DNA from: Desulfosporosinus lacus DSM 15449
GTDB taxonomy: Bacteria; Bacillota; Desulfitobacteriia; Desulfitobacteriales; Desulfitobacteriaceae
Direction: 5' to 3'
Assembly (NCBI RefSeq): GCF_900129935.1
Contig: NZ_FQXJ01000006.1
Location: 310,496 to 374,495, forward strand
Length of the DNA stretch: 64,000 bases
Positions 1-9,347 of the stretch are shown one piece after another. Below the pieces are notes generated by a model. The model saw only the letters and a list, made by a program, of their open reading frames with translations, searched no databases and was not told the origin of the DNA. How positions within the stretch are numbered: position 1 is the first letter of the stretch; every line of letters begins with the position of its first letter. The position numbers were made by a program, and so were the translations under genes.

Positions 1-947
1 AGAGGACCCATCCCTTTACTGGAATCTTCTTTCTTAATGTTCTTAGTGATAGAGTGGGCATTCAACAGATCCGGCAAGTTTTCATAAATACCTTTCGTAA
101 GATTATAGACTAAATCTTCGCTGAGATCGGCCCGGGTAAGTAGTAGATTGGCTAAGGCTACGGTGTGTACATCTTCCTCCTGCCCCTTATAGGTTCCCTT
201 AGGAATGACAACCTCATAATAGAAGGGATATTGGGTGATTATTTCTTTTATCATTTCTGGTTCAAGAGAAATCAGCTTTATGTCAATCGAGTTAGAGACA
301 TCCATAATCGCCGCTAAGGGCATGGCACCTGAGAAGTTAGCGGCATCGACTTGCTTATTTTTTAATAATTCACTTGCCTCAGTAAATCCGACGTAATCCG
401 CTTTCACATTACTCTTATCCTTCTCCCAGAAATTTAGCCCGTAGGCACCCAAGACTTCTTTAGAATTGGTTACCGTTCCGCTCCCAGTGGCCCCTGGGGC
501 AAATCTCTTTCCTTGAAGATCCTTGAGCGAGTTGATTCCGGAATCCTTGCGTACGACAATTTGAGTCACATTAGGATATAAGAACGTCATACCGCGCAGC
601 TCCTTGTTGGGCCGTCCCTGAAATGTATCCTGGCCTTCATAAGCGTACACAGCCACATTGGCCATAGTAAAAGCCACTTCGGCTTCCTTTTGTTGCAAGA
701 AATTCATATTAGCCGCGCTTGCCTCGGTTGACTGGGCCGAAGCTTTAACGCCCGGAACCTTGTCCGACCAAATTTTAGCCAAGGCATTTCCTATTGGGTA
801 ATAAGCACCCGAAGTCGTCCCCGTAGCAATGTTTACTTTTTGAATCTTTCCGGTAGTTTGACCTTCGCTAGTAGAACTGGTACTTCCACACCCCGTCAGA
901 GCCAAAGTTATAATGATTACCATAATTAACGCCAGTTTTTTGTGCAT
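1..947 (-). CDS. TAXI-family TRAP transporter solute-binding lipoprotein (3' end cut by window edge)
   Basis: Extracytoplasmic substrate receptor of a TRAP transporter, probably for a small organic acid. The reading frame runs from ATG at 947, behind a GGAGGAGGG ribosome site, to the window edge without a stop (about 315 residues; the family usually has about 320-330, so only a short tail is missing). It opens with a lipoprotein signal peptide (MHKKLA, hydrophobic stretch, lipobox LTGC), a Ser/Thr linker, and then the TAXI start (KVNIATGTTSGAYYPIGNAL). Later segments such as FAPGATGSGT also fit the family. The membrane subunits are not visible and may lie beyond the left edge. Two sets of perfect inverted repeats precede the gene (1038-1056 and 1080-1106). 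The substrate cannot be read from sequence. Confidence 0.88.
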   Translation of the reverse strand, partial: MHKKLALIMVIIITLALTGCGSTSSTSEGQTTGKIQKVNIATGTTSGAYYPIGNALAKIWSDKVPGVKASAQSTEASAANMNFLQQKEAEVAFTMANVAVYAYEGQDTFQGRPNKELRGMTFLYPNVTQIVVRKDSGINSLKDLQGKRFAPGATGSGTVTNSKEVLGAYGLNFWEKDKSNVKADYVGFTEASELLKNKQVDAANFSGAMPLAAIMDVSNSIDIKLISLEPEMIKEIITQYPFYYEVVIPKGTYKGQEEDVHTVALANLLLTRADLSEDLVYNLTKGIYENLPDLLNAHSITKNIKKEDSSKGMGP

Positions 948-1037
948 TTTAGATTCGCCCTCCTCCAATAATTTTTTCCTCTTTAATTTTGGATAAGTAA
1001 ACCTAGTTTTTCTCAACTCCTTCCTCTGATTTATCAC

Positions 1038-1056
1038 GATACCGATATACGGTATC
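1038..1056. promoter_or_regulatory. Inverted repeat (GATACCG-N5-CGGTATC), probable operator
   Basis: Perfect 7-bp arms around a 5-bp centre, 91 bp upstream of the TAXI lipoprotein start. The size and symmetry fit a dimeric repressor site; the regulator is not identifiable here. Confidence 0.5.
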
Positions 1057-1079
1057 ATTTCCACAACATTTAATTACCT

Positions 1080-1106
1080 GTTCCTATTATAGGAACAATG
1101 TTCCTA
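1080..1106. promoter_or_regulatory. Three alternating half-sites GTTCCTA / TAGGAAC / GTTCCTA
   Basis: GTTCCTA (1080-1086), TAGGAAC (1090-1096) and GTTCCTA (1100-1106) are each separated by 3 bp, so two perfect overlapping palindromes share the middle half-site. This is strong operator-like symmetry. IclR-type proteins bind comparable sites, but that family assignment is a guess. Confidence 0.55.
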
Positions 1107-1278
1107 TAAAAATTATATCACACCATCCTTTTCAAAGTCTATACACTTTATTTGAAATTTCTAAATTTTCATTGTAATTTGACTATTAATTTTCATTGTG
1201 TAAATCGAGTTCAAGTTTCTCCATATCTTGGTGGGAGAAATAATCTCAATAAAACGATATAGTCATAGCATGTAAATC

Positions 1279-1327
1279 AATGAGGACGTATGAAATCGCT
1301 CTTCGCTAACTTCATTACGTCCTCATT
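1279..1327. terminator. Long hairpin downstream of the zinc-ribbon gene
   Basis: AATGAGGACGTA pairs perfectly with TACGTCCTCATT, with further TGAA/TTCA pairing inside. It lies about 100 bp past the stop of the zinc-ribbon gene, between two minus-strand genes. No strong T-run follows on either strand, so terminator function is likely but not certain. Confidence 0.5.
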
Positions 1328-1426
1328 TGATCTCTTAAGGTTTCTTTATCGTCTCATTAAATATTTAACCCTTGCTACCCAAAAAACATTCTCATAAAGG
1401 GTGAGTGCATGCTGCAACAGATCTTT

Positions 1427-1816
1427 CTATAATTGAACAGAGGTTCTAGTGGTTTTTTTCTTAAATCTTCTGCTCATTTTACCTTCTTCTCCGACAAAGG
1501 TGTTAAAGGGTCCGAGCTGTTCATCTTCTAAAAATGGAAACCATCCCTGATTACAGGTAAGACAAATACATTCGGTTCTATTGTAACCCACAAATCCAAA
1601 GACCGGACCGAGTGGGCCACAAACACAGGTGGCTAATAGAGCTCGGATAATCGCATAGCCATATTTATGATAGATATAATTTTCCGACTTACATTTAGGA
1701 CATCTGCTATATATTCCTGGAGCTCCAACGCCACAGTTCGGACAATGATAAGCATTTTCCAGGACAGTCTTGCCACAGGCTCTGCAATTCAGTTCTTTAC
1801 TTGTAACCTTGTACAT
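1427..1816 (-). CDS. Small protein with two zinc-ribbon-like cysteine sets
   Basis: Hypothetical protein of 129 residues. It has an N-terminal zinc ribbon (CRACGK ... CPNCG), a second set (CPKCKSEN ... CICLTCNQGW), and between them a short Gly/hydrophobic segment (CVCGPLGPVFGFVGY) that may touch or cross the membrane. The C-terminus is basic. I place the start at ATG 1816 because GAGGAG lies 9 nt upstream; an in-frame TTG at 1825 abuts the ribosome site and is unlikely. The function is unknown; zinc binding is inferred from the CxxC pairs. It stands alone between the TAXI gene and the gcd operon. Confidence 0.7.
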   Translation of the reverse strand: MYKVTSKELNCRACGKTVLENAYHCPNCGVGAPGIYSRCPKCKSENYIYHKYGYAIIRALLATCVCGPLGPVFGFVGYNRTECICLTCNQGWFPFLEDEQLGPFNTFVGEEGKMSRRFKKKTTRTSVQL

Positions 1817-1954
1817 ATCCAACAACTCCTCTTTCGCCAGAAATCCTGCGGCACGTGGTTGAAATGTCTCTGCCCTTTAGTCCTTTGAATCAGATTTTGC
1901 ATGTAAATAAAGCGGCTTTATTATACCAGCTCGCTTATTTATACTTTTAAAAAA

Positions 1955-3739
1955 TCAATTATCCCTTACCGTACTTTTATTTACATATACGTCCATATGG
2001 TCTTTAATGGCTCTAGGAGTAATCAACTGATGTACCGGGCATATAGATTTTGGATTTTGATATACTCCCCCGACAAATGCCTTAATATAGTTACGCAATT
2101 CTGGCATCTTAACAATTTCATCAACGAAGCCTTTCTTAGCACAGTATGCCGGTCTGGATTTTTCAGCGTACGCCTTAATCAGGTCATTCATCTTGGCAAT
2201 GGTACCATCCAGAGATTTACCACTATCCTGATCTTTAACTAATCTGCGGGAATACATAGCTGCCGCAGCAGTTTCCCCATGCATTACATTGATCTCTGTT
2301 GCTGCAGTTCCAATACTAAATGCATTAGTTTTAGCACCCTGAGGTCCACCTAATACATAGTGAGCAGCAGCGGTACCCTTTCTGAGGGTAATTTCCATCT
2401 GAGGAATATCAGTGTTTTGGATAGAATAAATCAGAGACTGTCCCAGGCCTAACAATTCTGCTGACTCTGCTATATCACCAACATCAATTCCCGTTGTATC
2501 CTGAATCCAGACTATCGGCAGTTTGTCGCGATTACAGAGAGTAACAAATTCGCTCATCTTGATCAGACCCTGATGATAGAGTTTACCTCCAATGCCTATA
2601 TACTCTTTAGTATATTCCGGATAATTCTTCAATACGCCTTGTTTATTAGCAACGAAACCGCAAAGCAAACCATCGATTTTGGCTATGCCGGTATACATTT
2701 CCAGACCATAGTCAGGCTTATATTCCATATGCTCGCTGTTATCAAAGAGCCTAGCTAATACTTCATATATATCGTAGCCTCTCCTCTGATTAGCAGGAAC
2801 TATACTGCGGAGATCTTCACCGGAGAATTTAGGTTCGGCTGGATCAGCAACTCTGAAGAATTCAGGCTTATAAGCAGGTAAAGCCCCTACATACTTTTTA
2901 ATAGCGTCCAAAACGCCTTCTTCACTATCAGCGACTTCACGGAAGAAACCAGTTACACCATGATGAATTTCAACTCTTCCTGGAGGAGTGGATTTAAATT
3001 CGCGGGTAGCATCAATTAATGCCTGAGCAGATTCTTCATCCACATAACCCTTCGGACTCATACCGCCCACTATGCCAGCACCGCCAACAGCCATGTTAGC
3101 TTTTTTATGAGCAATCAAAATGGTGGGGCTGATGCTATGATATCCGCCACCAGCTGGATTAGTGCCGTAGATACCTACTATTATCGGCAGACCCAACTGC
3201 TCCAGTTCATTATGTCTGTAGAACGGAGTTCCACCACCAATACGATTTGCGTATACTTCTTCTTGATTACTCAGCTTAACACCACTGCAGTTCAAAATCC
3301 AAACTAATGGCAGGTTCATTCTCTTTGCTATATCAGTTACTCGAGTAATATTATCAGCCTGTCCCGGAATCCAAGCACCAGCCAAATACTTATTATCCGA
3401 GGCAATAACCACTACCCATTTGCCGTTAACTTTTCCAATTCCATCGATAACCCCAGTAGTACCCTCTTCGTTAGCGGTAGGGTCGTAAATAGTATGCAAC
3501 GGGCACCATGTACCTGGTTCGACCAAATAGTCGATACGCTGCCATGCAGTCCATTCTCCACCGGCATTTATTTTATCGCTAGGTTTTCCACCGCCTTTAA
3601 TCCGATCAACTTCTGCATCAATTTCAGCTTCAACTGTTAACAGTTCTTCGGCATTTTTCGTATTTACCTTTTTTAATACAGTCCCCAGATCATTCATTTT
3701 CGCAAAATATCTAGGCATAGAATATCCGAATTCACTCAC
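1955..3739 (-). CDS. gcdA: Glutaconyl-CoA decarboxylase alpha subunit (carboxyltransferase)
   Basis: Transfers the carboxyl group of glutaconyl-CoA to biotin on GcdC, releasing crotonyl-CoA; it works on the cytoplasmic face of the sodium-pumping decarboxylase. It has 594 residues, close to Acidaminococcus fermentans GcdA (about 587), and matches that family over its whole length: N-terminal SMPRYF, ASDNKYLAGAW, NPAGGGYHSISPT, VGGAGIVGGMSPKGYVD, and C-terminal half IVWIQDTTGIDVG and LRKGTAAAHYVLGGPQGAKT. Two carboxyltransferase halves are visible (about 40-290 and 330-560). It is the last gene of gcdD-B-C-A. The family also contains other biotin-dependent carboxyltransferases, but the N-terminus and the neighbouring glutaryl-CoA dehydrogenase support glutaconyl-CoA as substrate. 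Confidence 0.93.
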   Translation of the reverse strand: MSEFGYSMPRYFAKMNDLGTVLKKVNTKNAEELLTVEAEIDAEVDRIKGGGKPSDKINAGGEWTAWQRIDYLVEPGTWCPLHTIYDPTANEEGTTGVIDGIGKVNGKWVVVIASDNKYLAGAWIPGQADNITRVTDIAKRMNLPLVWILNCSGVKLSNQEEVYANRIGGGTPFYRHNELEQLGLPIIVGIYGTNPAGGGYHSISPTILIAHKKANMAVGGAGIVGGMSPKGYVDEESAQALIDATREFKSTPPGRVEIHHGVTGFFREVADSEEGVLDAIKKYVGALPAYKPEFFRVADPAEPKFSGEDLRSIVPANQRRGYDIYEVLARLFDNSEHMEYKPDYGLEMYTGIAKIDGLLCGFVANKQGVLKNYPEYTKEYIGIGGKLYHQGLIKMSEFVTLCNRDKLPIVWIQDTTGIDVGDIAESAELLGLGQSLIYSIQNTDIPQMEITLRKGTAAAHYVLGGPQGAKTNAFSIGTAATEINVMHGETAAAAMYSRRLVKDQDSGKSLDGTIAKMNDLIKAYAEKSRPAYCAKKGFVDEIVKMPELRNYIKAFVGGVYQNPKSICPVHQLITPRAIKDHMDVYVNKSTVRDN

Positions 3740-3881
3740 TAATTAACACTCCTTTCAAGTACAAAGTACTGCTTAAATAAGCGCGCATAAGCGATCACTC
3801 TAAATCTCATTTAGATATACAGCTAGAGGAAGCTGAATAATCATTCAACTTCCAATCTTTGCACCTAATTATCTAAAAGGA

Positions 3882-4094
3882 CTATTCCAATACAACTAGT
3901 ACATCACCTTCAGTGACTTGCTGGCCTTCTTTAACGCTGATTTCTTTTACAACGCCATCTTCGGGTGCATATATAGGATTTTCCATTTTCAGAGCTTCGA
4001 GAATGATTACTTCATCATCTTCAGCAACAGTGTCTCCCACCTTAACAAGGATCTTCCAAACTTTACCTGACATCGGGCATTCAATGTTTGCCAT
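3882..4094 (-). CDS. gcdC: Biotin carrier subunit of glutaconyl-CoA decarboxylase
   Basis: Carries CO2 as carboxybiotin from GcdA to the membrane subunit GcdB. The 70 residues form a bare biotinyl domain with the biotinylation motif EALKMEN, so biotin should attach to Lys36. The long Ala/Pro-rich linker known from Acidaminococcus GcdC (about 145 residues) is absent. The gene starts with MANIECPMSGKVW and sits between gcdB and gcdA. A biotin ligase is needed for activity, and two ligase genes lie within 14 kb. Confidence 0.9.
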   Translation of the reverse strand: MANIECPMSGKVWKILVKVGDTVAEDDEVIILEALKMENPIYAPEDGVVKEISVKEGQQVTEGDVLVVLE

Positions 4095-4216
4095 TATAAA
4101 TTTTCCTCCTTTAAAATCTTTTTTCTCTTTATACTAAAGTTAAGGATTAATCCTAATCCGGTTTATATTGTGCTGTTGGTCGGATAATCTCCTTAACCTC
4201 AGGAACAAATATTAGT

Positions 4217-5329
4217 TTACTTTAATACACTGATGAACATGCCTGCTGCCACCGCAGTACCAATAACACCGGCTACGTTAGGACCCATGGCATGCATTAA
4301 AAGATAGTTTTTCTTATCTGCTTCTGAACCTACTTTATGAGCTACCCGAGCTGCCATCGGAACAGCTGAAACACCAGCAGCCCCAATTAATGGATTGATC
4401 TTTTCTTTTAGGAATAAATTCATTAGATGTGCCAACCCTATACCGGTGGCAGTAGCAGAAGCAAATGCTATCGAACCCAGCGCAAATACACCCAAAACCT
4501 TAGGACTCAAAAACACCTCTGCCGGCATAGTTGCCCCAACTGATATGCCTAAGAATATGGTAACAATATTCATCAATTCATTTTGAGCCGTAAGACTCAG
4601 ACGATCTACCACCCCGGATTCTCTCAAAAGATTACCGAAACAGAACATACCCATCAGGGCAGCAGCATCTGGTACAACAAGGGTAATAACTATAACCGTA
4701 ATAATAGGGAAGAATATTTTTTCCAGTTTGGATACCTTGCGTAAGGATTTCATGCGGATCTTTCTTTGCGCTTCAGTGGTAAGTAATTTCATCACCGGTG
4801 GTTGGATAACCGGTACAAGAGCCATGTAGGAGTAAGCAGCCACCGCACATATACCCATCATTTCCGGAGCCAGTTTAGATGCTAGAAAAATAGTGGTCGG
4901 GCCGTCCGCACCTCCAATAATTCCGATGACAGCCGCCTGGTTAATATCGAAGCCCAATGCCAAAGCTCCAAAGAAGGTAACATACACCCCGCCCTGAGCA
5001 CCTGCACCCAACAGCAGAGTCTTGGGATTGGCAATAACCGGACCAAAATCGGTCATGGCGCCAATGCCCAGGAAGATGAGGGGAGGAATTATAGCCCACT
5101 CCTCGCCATAATGGTAAAAACGCCAAAGCAGTCCTTCCCCGGGTGTCATGATTTCTGAGGGAAGATTAACTAAAAGGATACCAAAGGCTATTGGTAATAA
5201 CAGCAGGGGTTCAAAACCCTTCTTAATAGCGAGATAAACAAATGTTAACGCAATGGTCCACATGACAAAATTACCCCAGTAGAGGTTGTCAAAAGCCATG
5301 GACGTCCACATGCCTTGTAATAACTCCAT
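4217..5329 (-). CDS. gcdB: Sodium-pumping decarboxylase beta subunit
   Basis: Integral membrane subunit that decarboxylates carboxybiotin and exports sodium ions. It has 370 residues, the usual length for GcdB/OadB/MmdB, with about nine hydrophobic segments. The family signature [10 protein letters not shown], with the functionally essential Asp, is at about residues 160-170, and [15 protein letters not shown] closes the C-terminus. It follows the small gcdD gene by about 50 bp and precedes gcdC. The partner alpha subunit, rather than this sequence, decides between glutaconyl-, oxaloacetate- and methylmalonyl-type complexes. Confidence 0.93.
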   Translation of the reverse strand: MELLQGMWTSMAFDNLYWGNFVMWTIALTFVYLAIKKGFEPLLLLPIAFGILLVNLPSEIMTPGEGLLWRFYHYGEEWAIIPPLIFLGIGAMTDFGPVIANPKTLLLGAGAQGGVYVTFFGALALGFDINQAAVIGIIGGADGPTTIFLASKLAPEMMGICAVAAYSYMALVPVIQPPVMKLLTTEAQRKIRMKSLRKVSKLEKIFFPIITVIVITLVVPDAAALMGMFCFGNLLRESGVVDRLSLTAQNELMNIVTIFLGISVGATMPAEVFLSPKVLGVFALGSIAFASATATGIGLAHLMNLFLKEKINPLIGAAGVSAVPMAARVAHKVGSEADKKNYLLMHAMGPNVAGVIGTAVAAGMFISVLK

Positions 5330-5376
5330 TTTTCCAAACTCCTTTCTGACTAATTAACTTGTTAGCATCATTGCAC

Positions 5377-5514
5377 TTATGATTCCTGTTTTTCCTGTTT
5401 CTTCTCTAAGGCTATTGCAAGTTTAGAGCTTAATTTAATCATTATCAGTAAAAATGTCATAACTATAAATACTCCAGATATTCCTGAGATAAAAGTAGTT
5501 AGCGGCAATGACAT
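5377..5514 (-). CDS. gcdD: Tiny delta-like subunit of the sodium-pump decarboxylase
   Basis: A 45-codon gene that gene finders may miss. It starts at ATG 5514 behind a G-rich ribosome site (AGGGGGGAG) and ends in TAA at 5377. The translation has a short N-terminus (MSLPLTTFISG), one hydrophobic transmembrane stretch (about residues 8-26), and a charged, Lys/Glu/Gln-rich tail (EKKQEKQES). This is the layout of OadG/GcdD-type subunits, which anchor the carboxyltransferase to the membrane subunit, although family members are usually longer (about 80-110 residues). It lies 47 bp upstream of gcdB in the same orientation. The role is inferred from layout and position; sequence identity in this family is always low. 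Confidence 0.72.
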   Translation of the reverse strand: MSLPLTTFISGISGVFIVMTFLLIMIKLSSKLAIALEKKQEKQES

Positions 5515-5574
5515 ATACTCCCCCCCTTTCCTGCATTAATTAAACGTCATTAGGCCTTTTAGCAGGGCATATCT

Positions 5575-5768
5575 TTAAACCATTAAGCGCTGGGGATCTA
5601 CTTTATTTAAGAGAATATCGAGAATCTCCTGACTGGGAGGTTCAGCTTCCTCACCTCTGCTTACATCCATTTCAAAACCAATATTTTCTCGAATCTGCCG
5701 CTGGGTAATTCCTTCAGCTAAATACATACCTTAGCCCTTTTGTCAAAACGCATAATTCCTAAGCTCAG
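5575..5768 (-). pseudogene. Remnant of a CoA-transferase beta-subunit gene
   Basis: The minus strand encodes SLGIMRFDKRAK, then a frame change, then MYLAEGITQRQIRENIGF and EPPSQEILDILLNKVDPQRL before TAA at 5575. These are the C-terminal features of type I CoA-transferase beta subunits (GctB or 3-oxoacid/3-oxoadipate type): the LG-FDxxTK strand, the VTxExIxExTGF helix and the PPTxEEL...DP tail. The N-terminal two thirds are missing, the frame is broken near 5735, and the usual YYPG stretch is shortened. The remnant lies between the sigma-54 promoter at 5909-5925 and gcdD, so it was probably once the first cistron of the gcd operon. Confidence 0.7.
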
Positions 5769-5908
5769 TGGCCACGACTTGGGGTCCGACATCAGGCAAC
5801 CTGTCTTCTTACGGCCAATTGGAGCAGTTCTTGACAGTTTTGTTCAGGCTTCACCACCTAATCAATCATTAGTTCAAATATTATTTATAAGATCCTCTTA
5901 ATGTGTAA

Positions 5909-5925
5909 TGCAATATACGTGCCAA
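5909..5925 (-). promoter_or_regulatory. Sigma-54 promoter of the gcd operon
   Basis: The minus strand reads TTGGCACGTATATTGCA, a perfect -24/-12 element (GG at 5923-5922, GC at 5911-5910, 10 bp between). Transcription would run through the CoA-transferase remnant into gcdD-B-C-A. It is one of five such elements in the window. Confidence 0.85.
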
Positions 5926-5999
5926 TTTATCAGATTATTTTGTTTACTCTTTATCTGCAAGATACTTAGTAAAAACTGATTGTTATTTAATCATAAGAA

Positions 6000-6029
6000 A
6001 AAAGAGCATCCTGATCAGGATGCTCTTTT
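6000..6029. terminator. Rho-independent terminator after the thl operon
   Basis: AAAAGAGCATCCTGA pairs perfectly with TCAGGATGCTCTTTT, and a T-rich stretch follows on the minus strand. It separates acd-hbd-crt-thl from the gcd promoter just downstream. Confidence 0.85.
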
Positions 6030-6207
6030 AGGACTACTCTCACAAAAACTGTAACGGCAAATGATTCTAGCTCCGTATATTTGATTAATAGCCAAATCAA
6101 TCTTCCGCTTTTAGCGCGGCATGCCCATTTTAAAGATGTAATTTCTTCAACTGTTGTGTTTTCAGGACACATCTCCTGCAATCAATAAAGGACAATGCAC
6201 AGGTCTT

Positions 6208-7386
6208 TTAACGTTCTACAATCATGGCGATCCCTTGACCTCCACCAATACACAATGTGGCTAATCCACGACGGGCATTTTTACGTTTCATTTCGTACAA
6301 CAGTGTTACTAGAATACGAGTTCCAGAAGCACCCACAGGATGACCGATAGCAATTGCTCCACCGTTTACATTCGTTTTCGCCATATCAAGCTGTAACTCT
6401 TTAGCAACTCTTAAAGTTTGAGAAGCAAATGCTTCATTAGCCTCCACAAGATCAATATCTTCAATTTTCAGTCCCGCTTTTTCTAATGCCTTACGGCTAG
6501 CCGGAATAGGCCCAGTTCCCATAATTAAGGGATCTACACCTGCTGAACCCCATGATGCGATGGTCGCAAGAGGGGTTAAGCCCAGTTCCACTGCCTTCTC
6601 CTTAGCCATAACGACGACAGCAGCAGCCCCGTCATTGATCCCCGAAGCATTCCCTGCAGTGACGGTTCCCTCCTTTTTGAAAGCGCCTTTTAGTTTGGCA
6701 AGAGCTTCATAGGTTGCACCAAAACGTGGAAATTCGTCCTGGGAGATAACGAGGGGATCTCCTTTGCGTTGCGGAATGGACACGGATACAATTTCCTCTT
6801 CAAATTTCCCGGCTTTAATAGCCTCCTCGGCACGATTTTGACTGGAGACCGCATAGTGATCTTGTTCATCTCGAGAAATACTAAACTGTTCTGCTATGTT
6901 TTCAGCCGTTAAGCCCATATGAATATTGTTCATGGCATCAGTTAATCCATCAATAATCATAGTATCAATAAAGCTGCTATTACCCATCCGATACCCTGTA
7001 CGTGCTTTGGGAAGCGCATAAGGCGCTAAGGACATGCTCTCCATCCCGCCTGCAATAACAATATCAGCGTCCTCGGAGATAATGGCCTGGGCAGCACAAA
7101 CAACAGATTTAATTCCGGATCCGCATACTTTATTAAGTGTCCATGAAGGAACCTCCTGTGGAATTCCAGCTTTAATAGACGCTTGGCGAGCGGGATTTTG
7201 TCCTAGCCCGCCTTGCAACACGTTACCCATAATAACCTCATCAACCTGATCAGCTGTAATACCGGCTCTTTTCATCGCTTCCCTAATAGCAATTGCACCT
7301 AAATCAGCTGCCGAGATCTGCCCTAAGGCGCCTAAAAAAGAACCCACAGGTGTCCGAACAGCACTTACGATAACAACTTCTCTCAT
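6208..7386 (-). CDS. thlA: Acetyl-CoA C-acetyltransferase (thiolase)
   Basis: Cleaves acetoacetyl-CoA with CoA into two acetyl-CoA (or the reverse) in the cytoplasm. It has 392 residues, full thiolase length. The nucleophilic cysteine is C88 in [12 protein letters not shown], and the C-terminal catalytic blocks [15 protein letters not shown] and CIGGGQG are intact. It is the last gene of the acd-hbd-crt-thl operon and completes crotonyl-CoA oxidation to acetyl-CoA. A second, more divergent thiolase lies at 62472-63662. Substrate chain length cannot be fixed from sequence, but the neighbours fit C4. Confidence 0.93.
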   Translation of the reverse strand: MREVVIVSAVRTPVGSFLGALGQISAADLGAIAIREAMKRAGITADQVDEVIMGNVLQGGLGQNPARQASIKAGIPQEVPSWTLNKVCGSGIKSVVCAAQAIISEDADIVIAGGMESMSLAPYALPKARTGYRMGNSSFIDTMIIDGLTDAMNNIHMGLTAENIAEQFSISRDEQDHYAVSSQNRAEEAIKAGKFEEEIVSVSIPQRKGDPLVISQDEFPRFGATYEALAKLKGAFKKEGTVTAGNASGINDGAAAVVVMAKEKAVELGLTPLATIASWGSAGVDPLIMGTGPIPASRKALEKAGLKIEDIDLVEANEAFASQTLRVAKELQLDMAKTNVNGGAIAIGHPVGASGTRILVTLLYEMKRKNARRGLATLCIGGGQGIAMIVER

Positions 7387-7451
7387 TTATAATCAACTCC
7401 TTCATAATGTTCGACTCGAGTTAGACATTCTCAATTACCTAGAAAAGGTTA

Positions 7452-8234
7452 TTAACACCCTTTAAAATCTGGTTTACGCCGCTCTAAAAAGGCTGAGCAA
7501 CCCTCTTTTTGATCGATTGTGCTGAAGGTGAGGCCGAAAACCTCTGCTTCGTAGGCTTGTCCGCTGTCAATATCTATGTTCTTTCCACGCTGGATGGCGC
7601 TTTTACTTAGCTGTACTGCTGCGGGAGCACGCCCAGCAATACGGTTGGCAAGCTTTAGGGCTTCTTCTATAAGGGTTTCTAATGGATAGACATGATTTAC
7701 CAAGCCGATGCGATAAGCTTCTTGGGCGTCAATGATGTCCCCTGTAAATAGCAATTCGCTAGCCCGTCCGGAACCGACAAGGCGAGGTAAACGCTGAGTG
7801 CCTGCAAATCCGGCCGTGATTCCCAGAGTTACTTCTGGTTGACCAAATTTTGCGGTTTCACTCGCTAAACGGATATCACAGGCCATGGCTAACTCGCATC
7901 CACCTCCCAAGGCGAATCCATTAACTGCGGCGATTACTGGTTGAGACAGAAGTTCAAGCTTACGAAAAGTTGTTTGCCCTAATTGAGCGAACCGTCGGCC
8001 TTCTAAAGCGTTAAGCTCTTTCATCTGAGCTATGTCTGCCCCCGCAACAAAGGCCTTCTCTCCACTGCCTGTGAGTATCACCACTTTGACACTGGAATTC
8101 TTCTCTAGCCCATCAAGCACAAAAGAGAGTTCCATTAGTGTGTCTGCATTCAAGGCATTTAAGGCTTTAGGCCGGTTAATAGTTAAAATGGCGACAGCAC
8201 CGTTTTGTTTTAAGATAAGATTATTATACTCCAT
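7452..8234 (-). CDS. crt: Enoyl-CoA hydratase / crotonase
   Basis: Hydrates crotonyl-CoA to 3-hydroxybutyryl-CoA. It has 260 residues and the classical crotonase core. The oxyanion-hole region is GEKAFVAGADIAQM, the first catalytic Glu lies in GGGCELAMACD, and the second in FGQPEVTLGI. The C-terminus FLERRKPDFKG is typical. It lies between hbd and thl in one operon, so crotonyl-CoA made by the Gcd complex is the natural substrate. Confidence 0.93.
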   Translation of the reverse strand: MEYNNLILKQNGAVAILTINRPKALNALNADTLMELSFVLDGLEKNSSVKVVILTGSGEKAFVAGADIAQMKELNALEGRRFAQLGQTTFRKLELLSQPVIAAVNGFALGGGCELAMACDIRLASETAKFGQPEVTLGITAGFAGTQRLPRLVGSGRASELLFTGDIIDAQEAYRIGLVNHVYPLETLIEEALKLANRIAGRAPAAVQLSKSAIQRGKNIDIDSGQAYEAEVFGLTFSTIDQKEGCSAFLERRKPDFKGC

Positions 8235-8332
8235 GGTTTGTCCTCCTCGTTATACTAAGTTTCACTAACTTAATATCATTTGATCCAGGGAGATCTTCCA
8301 CTAAACATTAAAACAAGATATTGAACTTATAA

Positions 8333-9178
8333 CTAAGCCTGGTAGTTATAAAAACCTCGACCGGATTTCCGTCCAAGCCAGCCGGCTTTGACGTACTTAC
8401 GAAGTAACGGGCAGGGGCGATATTTATCCCCTAGCCCTTCATGCAGAACTTCCATAATGGATAAGACGGTATCCAGTCCAATTAGATCTGCTAACGCTAA
8501 TGGACCCATGGGGTGATTCATCCCTAACTTCATAACATTGTCAATTGCTTCCACCGAAGCTATGCCCTCATTAAGTGTACAGACAGCTTCATTGAGCATG
8601 GGGATTAGGACCCGGTTGGCAACAAATCCGGGGGCATCGTTGACTTCCACTGGTGTTTTGCCCATTTTCTCACTTAAGGTTTCTATCGTTTTATAAACTT
8701 CGTCGCTGGTGGCCAAGCCACGAATAACTTCGACGAGCTTCATAACCGGAACCGGGTTCATAAAGTGCATTCCAATCACTCGATCCGGACGTTTGGTAAA
8801 GGCTGCTATCTCTGTGATGGGTAATGAGGATGTATTGGTCGAAAGTATCGTGTGTTCAGGGCAAATGACGTCAAGCTGAGAAAACACTTGGGCTTTAATG
8901 GCCATATTTTCCACAGCGGCTTCGATAACTAAGTCAGCAGCTACCGCATCTTGCAGAGAGGTTGATTTAGTAATAAGACCAATCATAACCTCTTTATCTG
9001 CAGCAGTAAGTTTTCCTTTTTCAACACTGCGACTAAGGTTTTTCTGGATGATGCCGAGACCCCGTTCAACAAATTCATCCTTAATGTCATTTAAAATAAC
9101 AGAGTAGCCTGCTTGGGCAGCAACTTGAGCGATTCCGCCCCCCATTTGTCCAGCCCCTATAACCATGATTGTTTTCAT
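8333..9178 (-). CDS. hbd: 3-hydroxybutyryl-CoA dehydrogenase
   Basis: NAD(P)-dependent oxidation of 3-hydroxybutyryl-CoA to acetoacetyl-CoA. It has 281 residues, the usual short monofunctional form. It has an N-terminal Rossmann motif ([14 protein letters not shown]), the catalytic region [17 protein letters not shown], and a C-terminal dimerisation domain with [17 protein letters not shown] second copy of the family is at 50429-51292. Operon neighbours are acd upstream and crt downstream. Confidence 0.93.
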   Translation of the reverse strand: MKTIMVIGAGQMGGGIAQVAAQAGYSVILNDIKDEFVERGLGIIQKNLSRSVEKGKLTAADKEVMIGLITKSTSLQDAVAADLVIEAAVENMAIKAQVFSQLDVICPEHTILSTNTSSLPITEIAAFTKRPDRVIGMHFMNPVPVMKLVEVIRGLATSDEVYKTIETLSEKMGKTPVEVNDAPGFVANRVLIPMLNEAVCTLNEGIASVEAIDNVMKLGMNHPMGPLALADLIGLDTVLSIMEVLHEGLGDKYRPCPLLRKYVKAGWLGRKSGRGFYNYQA

Positions 9179-9347
9179 ACTTGCCCCTCCACTTTCATTT
9201 GTTCCAAGTCCTGATCCAAGTACTCATCTTTGGCTTTCAATAATTGCTAACTCATTCAGGACTACAGATTATAGTTTAATGCCTCAAGCCCTTGCTCTGC
9301 AAGGGCTTGAAATCGATCTTCGCTAGCTGTGGTTTCTATTAGCGGAC

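Noticed and set aside
1906..1922. Short AATAAA/TTTATT hairpin after gcdA as terminator
   Set aside because: Only six A-T pairs; too weak to call.
5987..6181. 64-codon minus-strand reading frame
   Set aside because: It runs through the thl terminator hairpin, has no good ribosome site, and resembles nothing.
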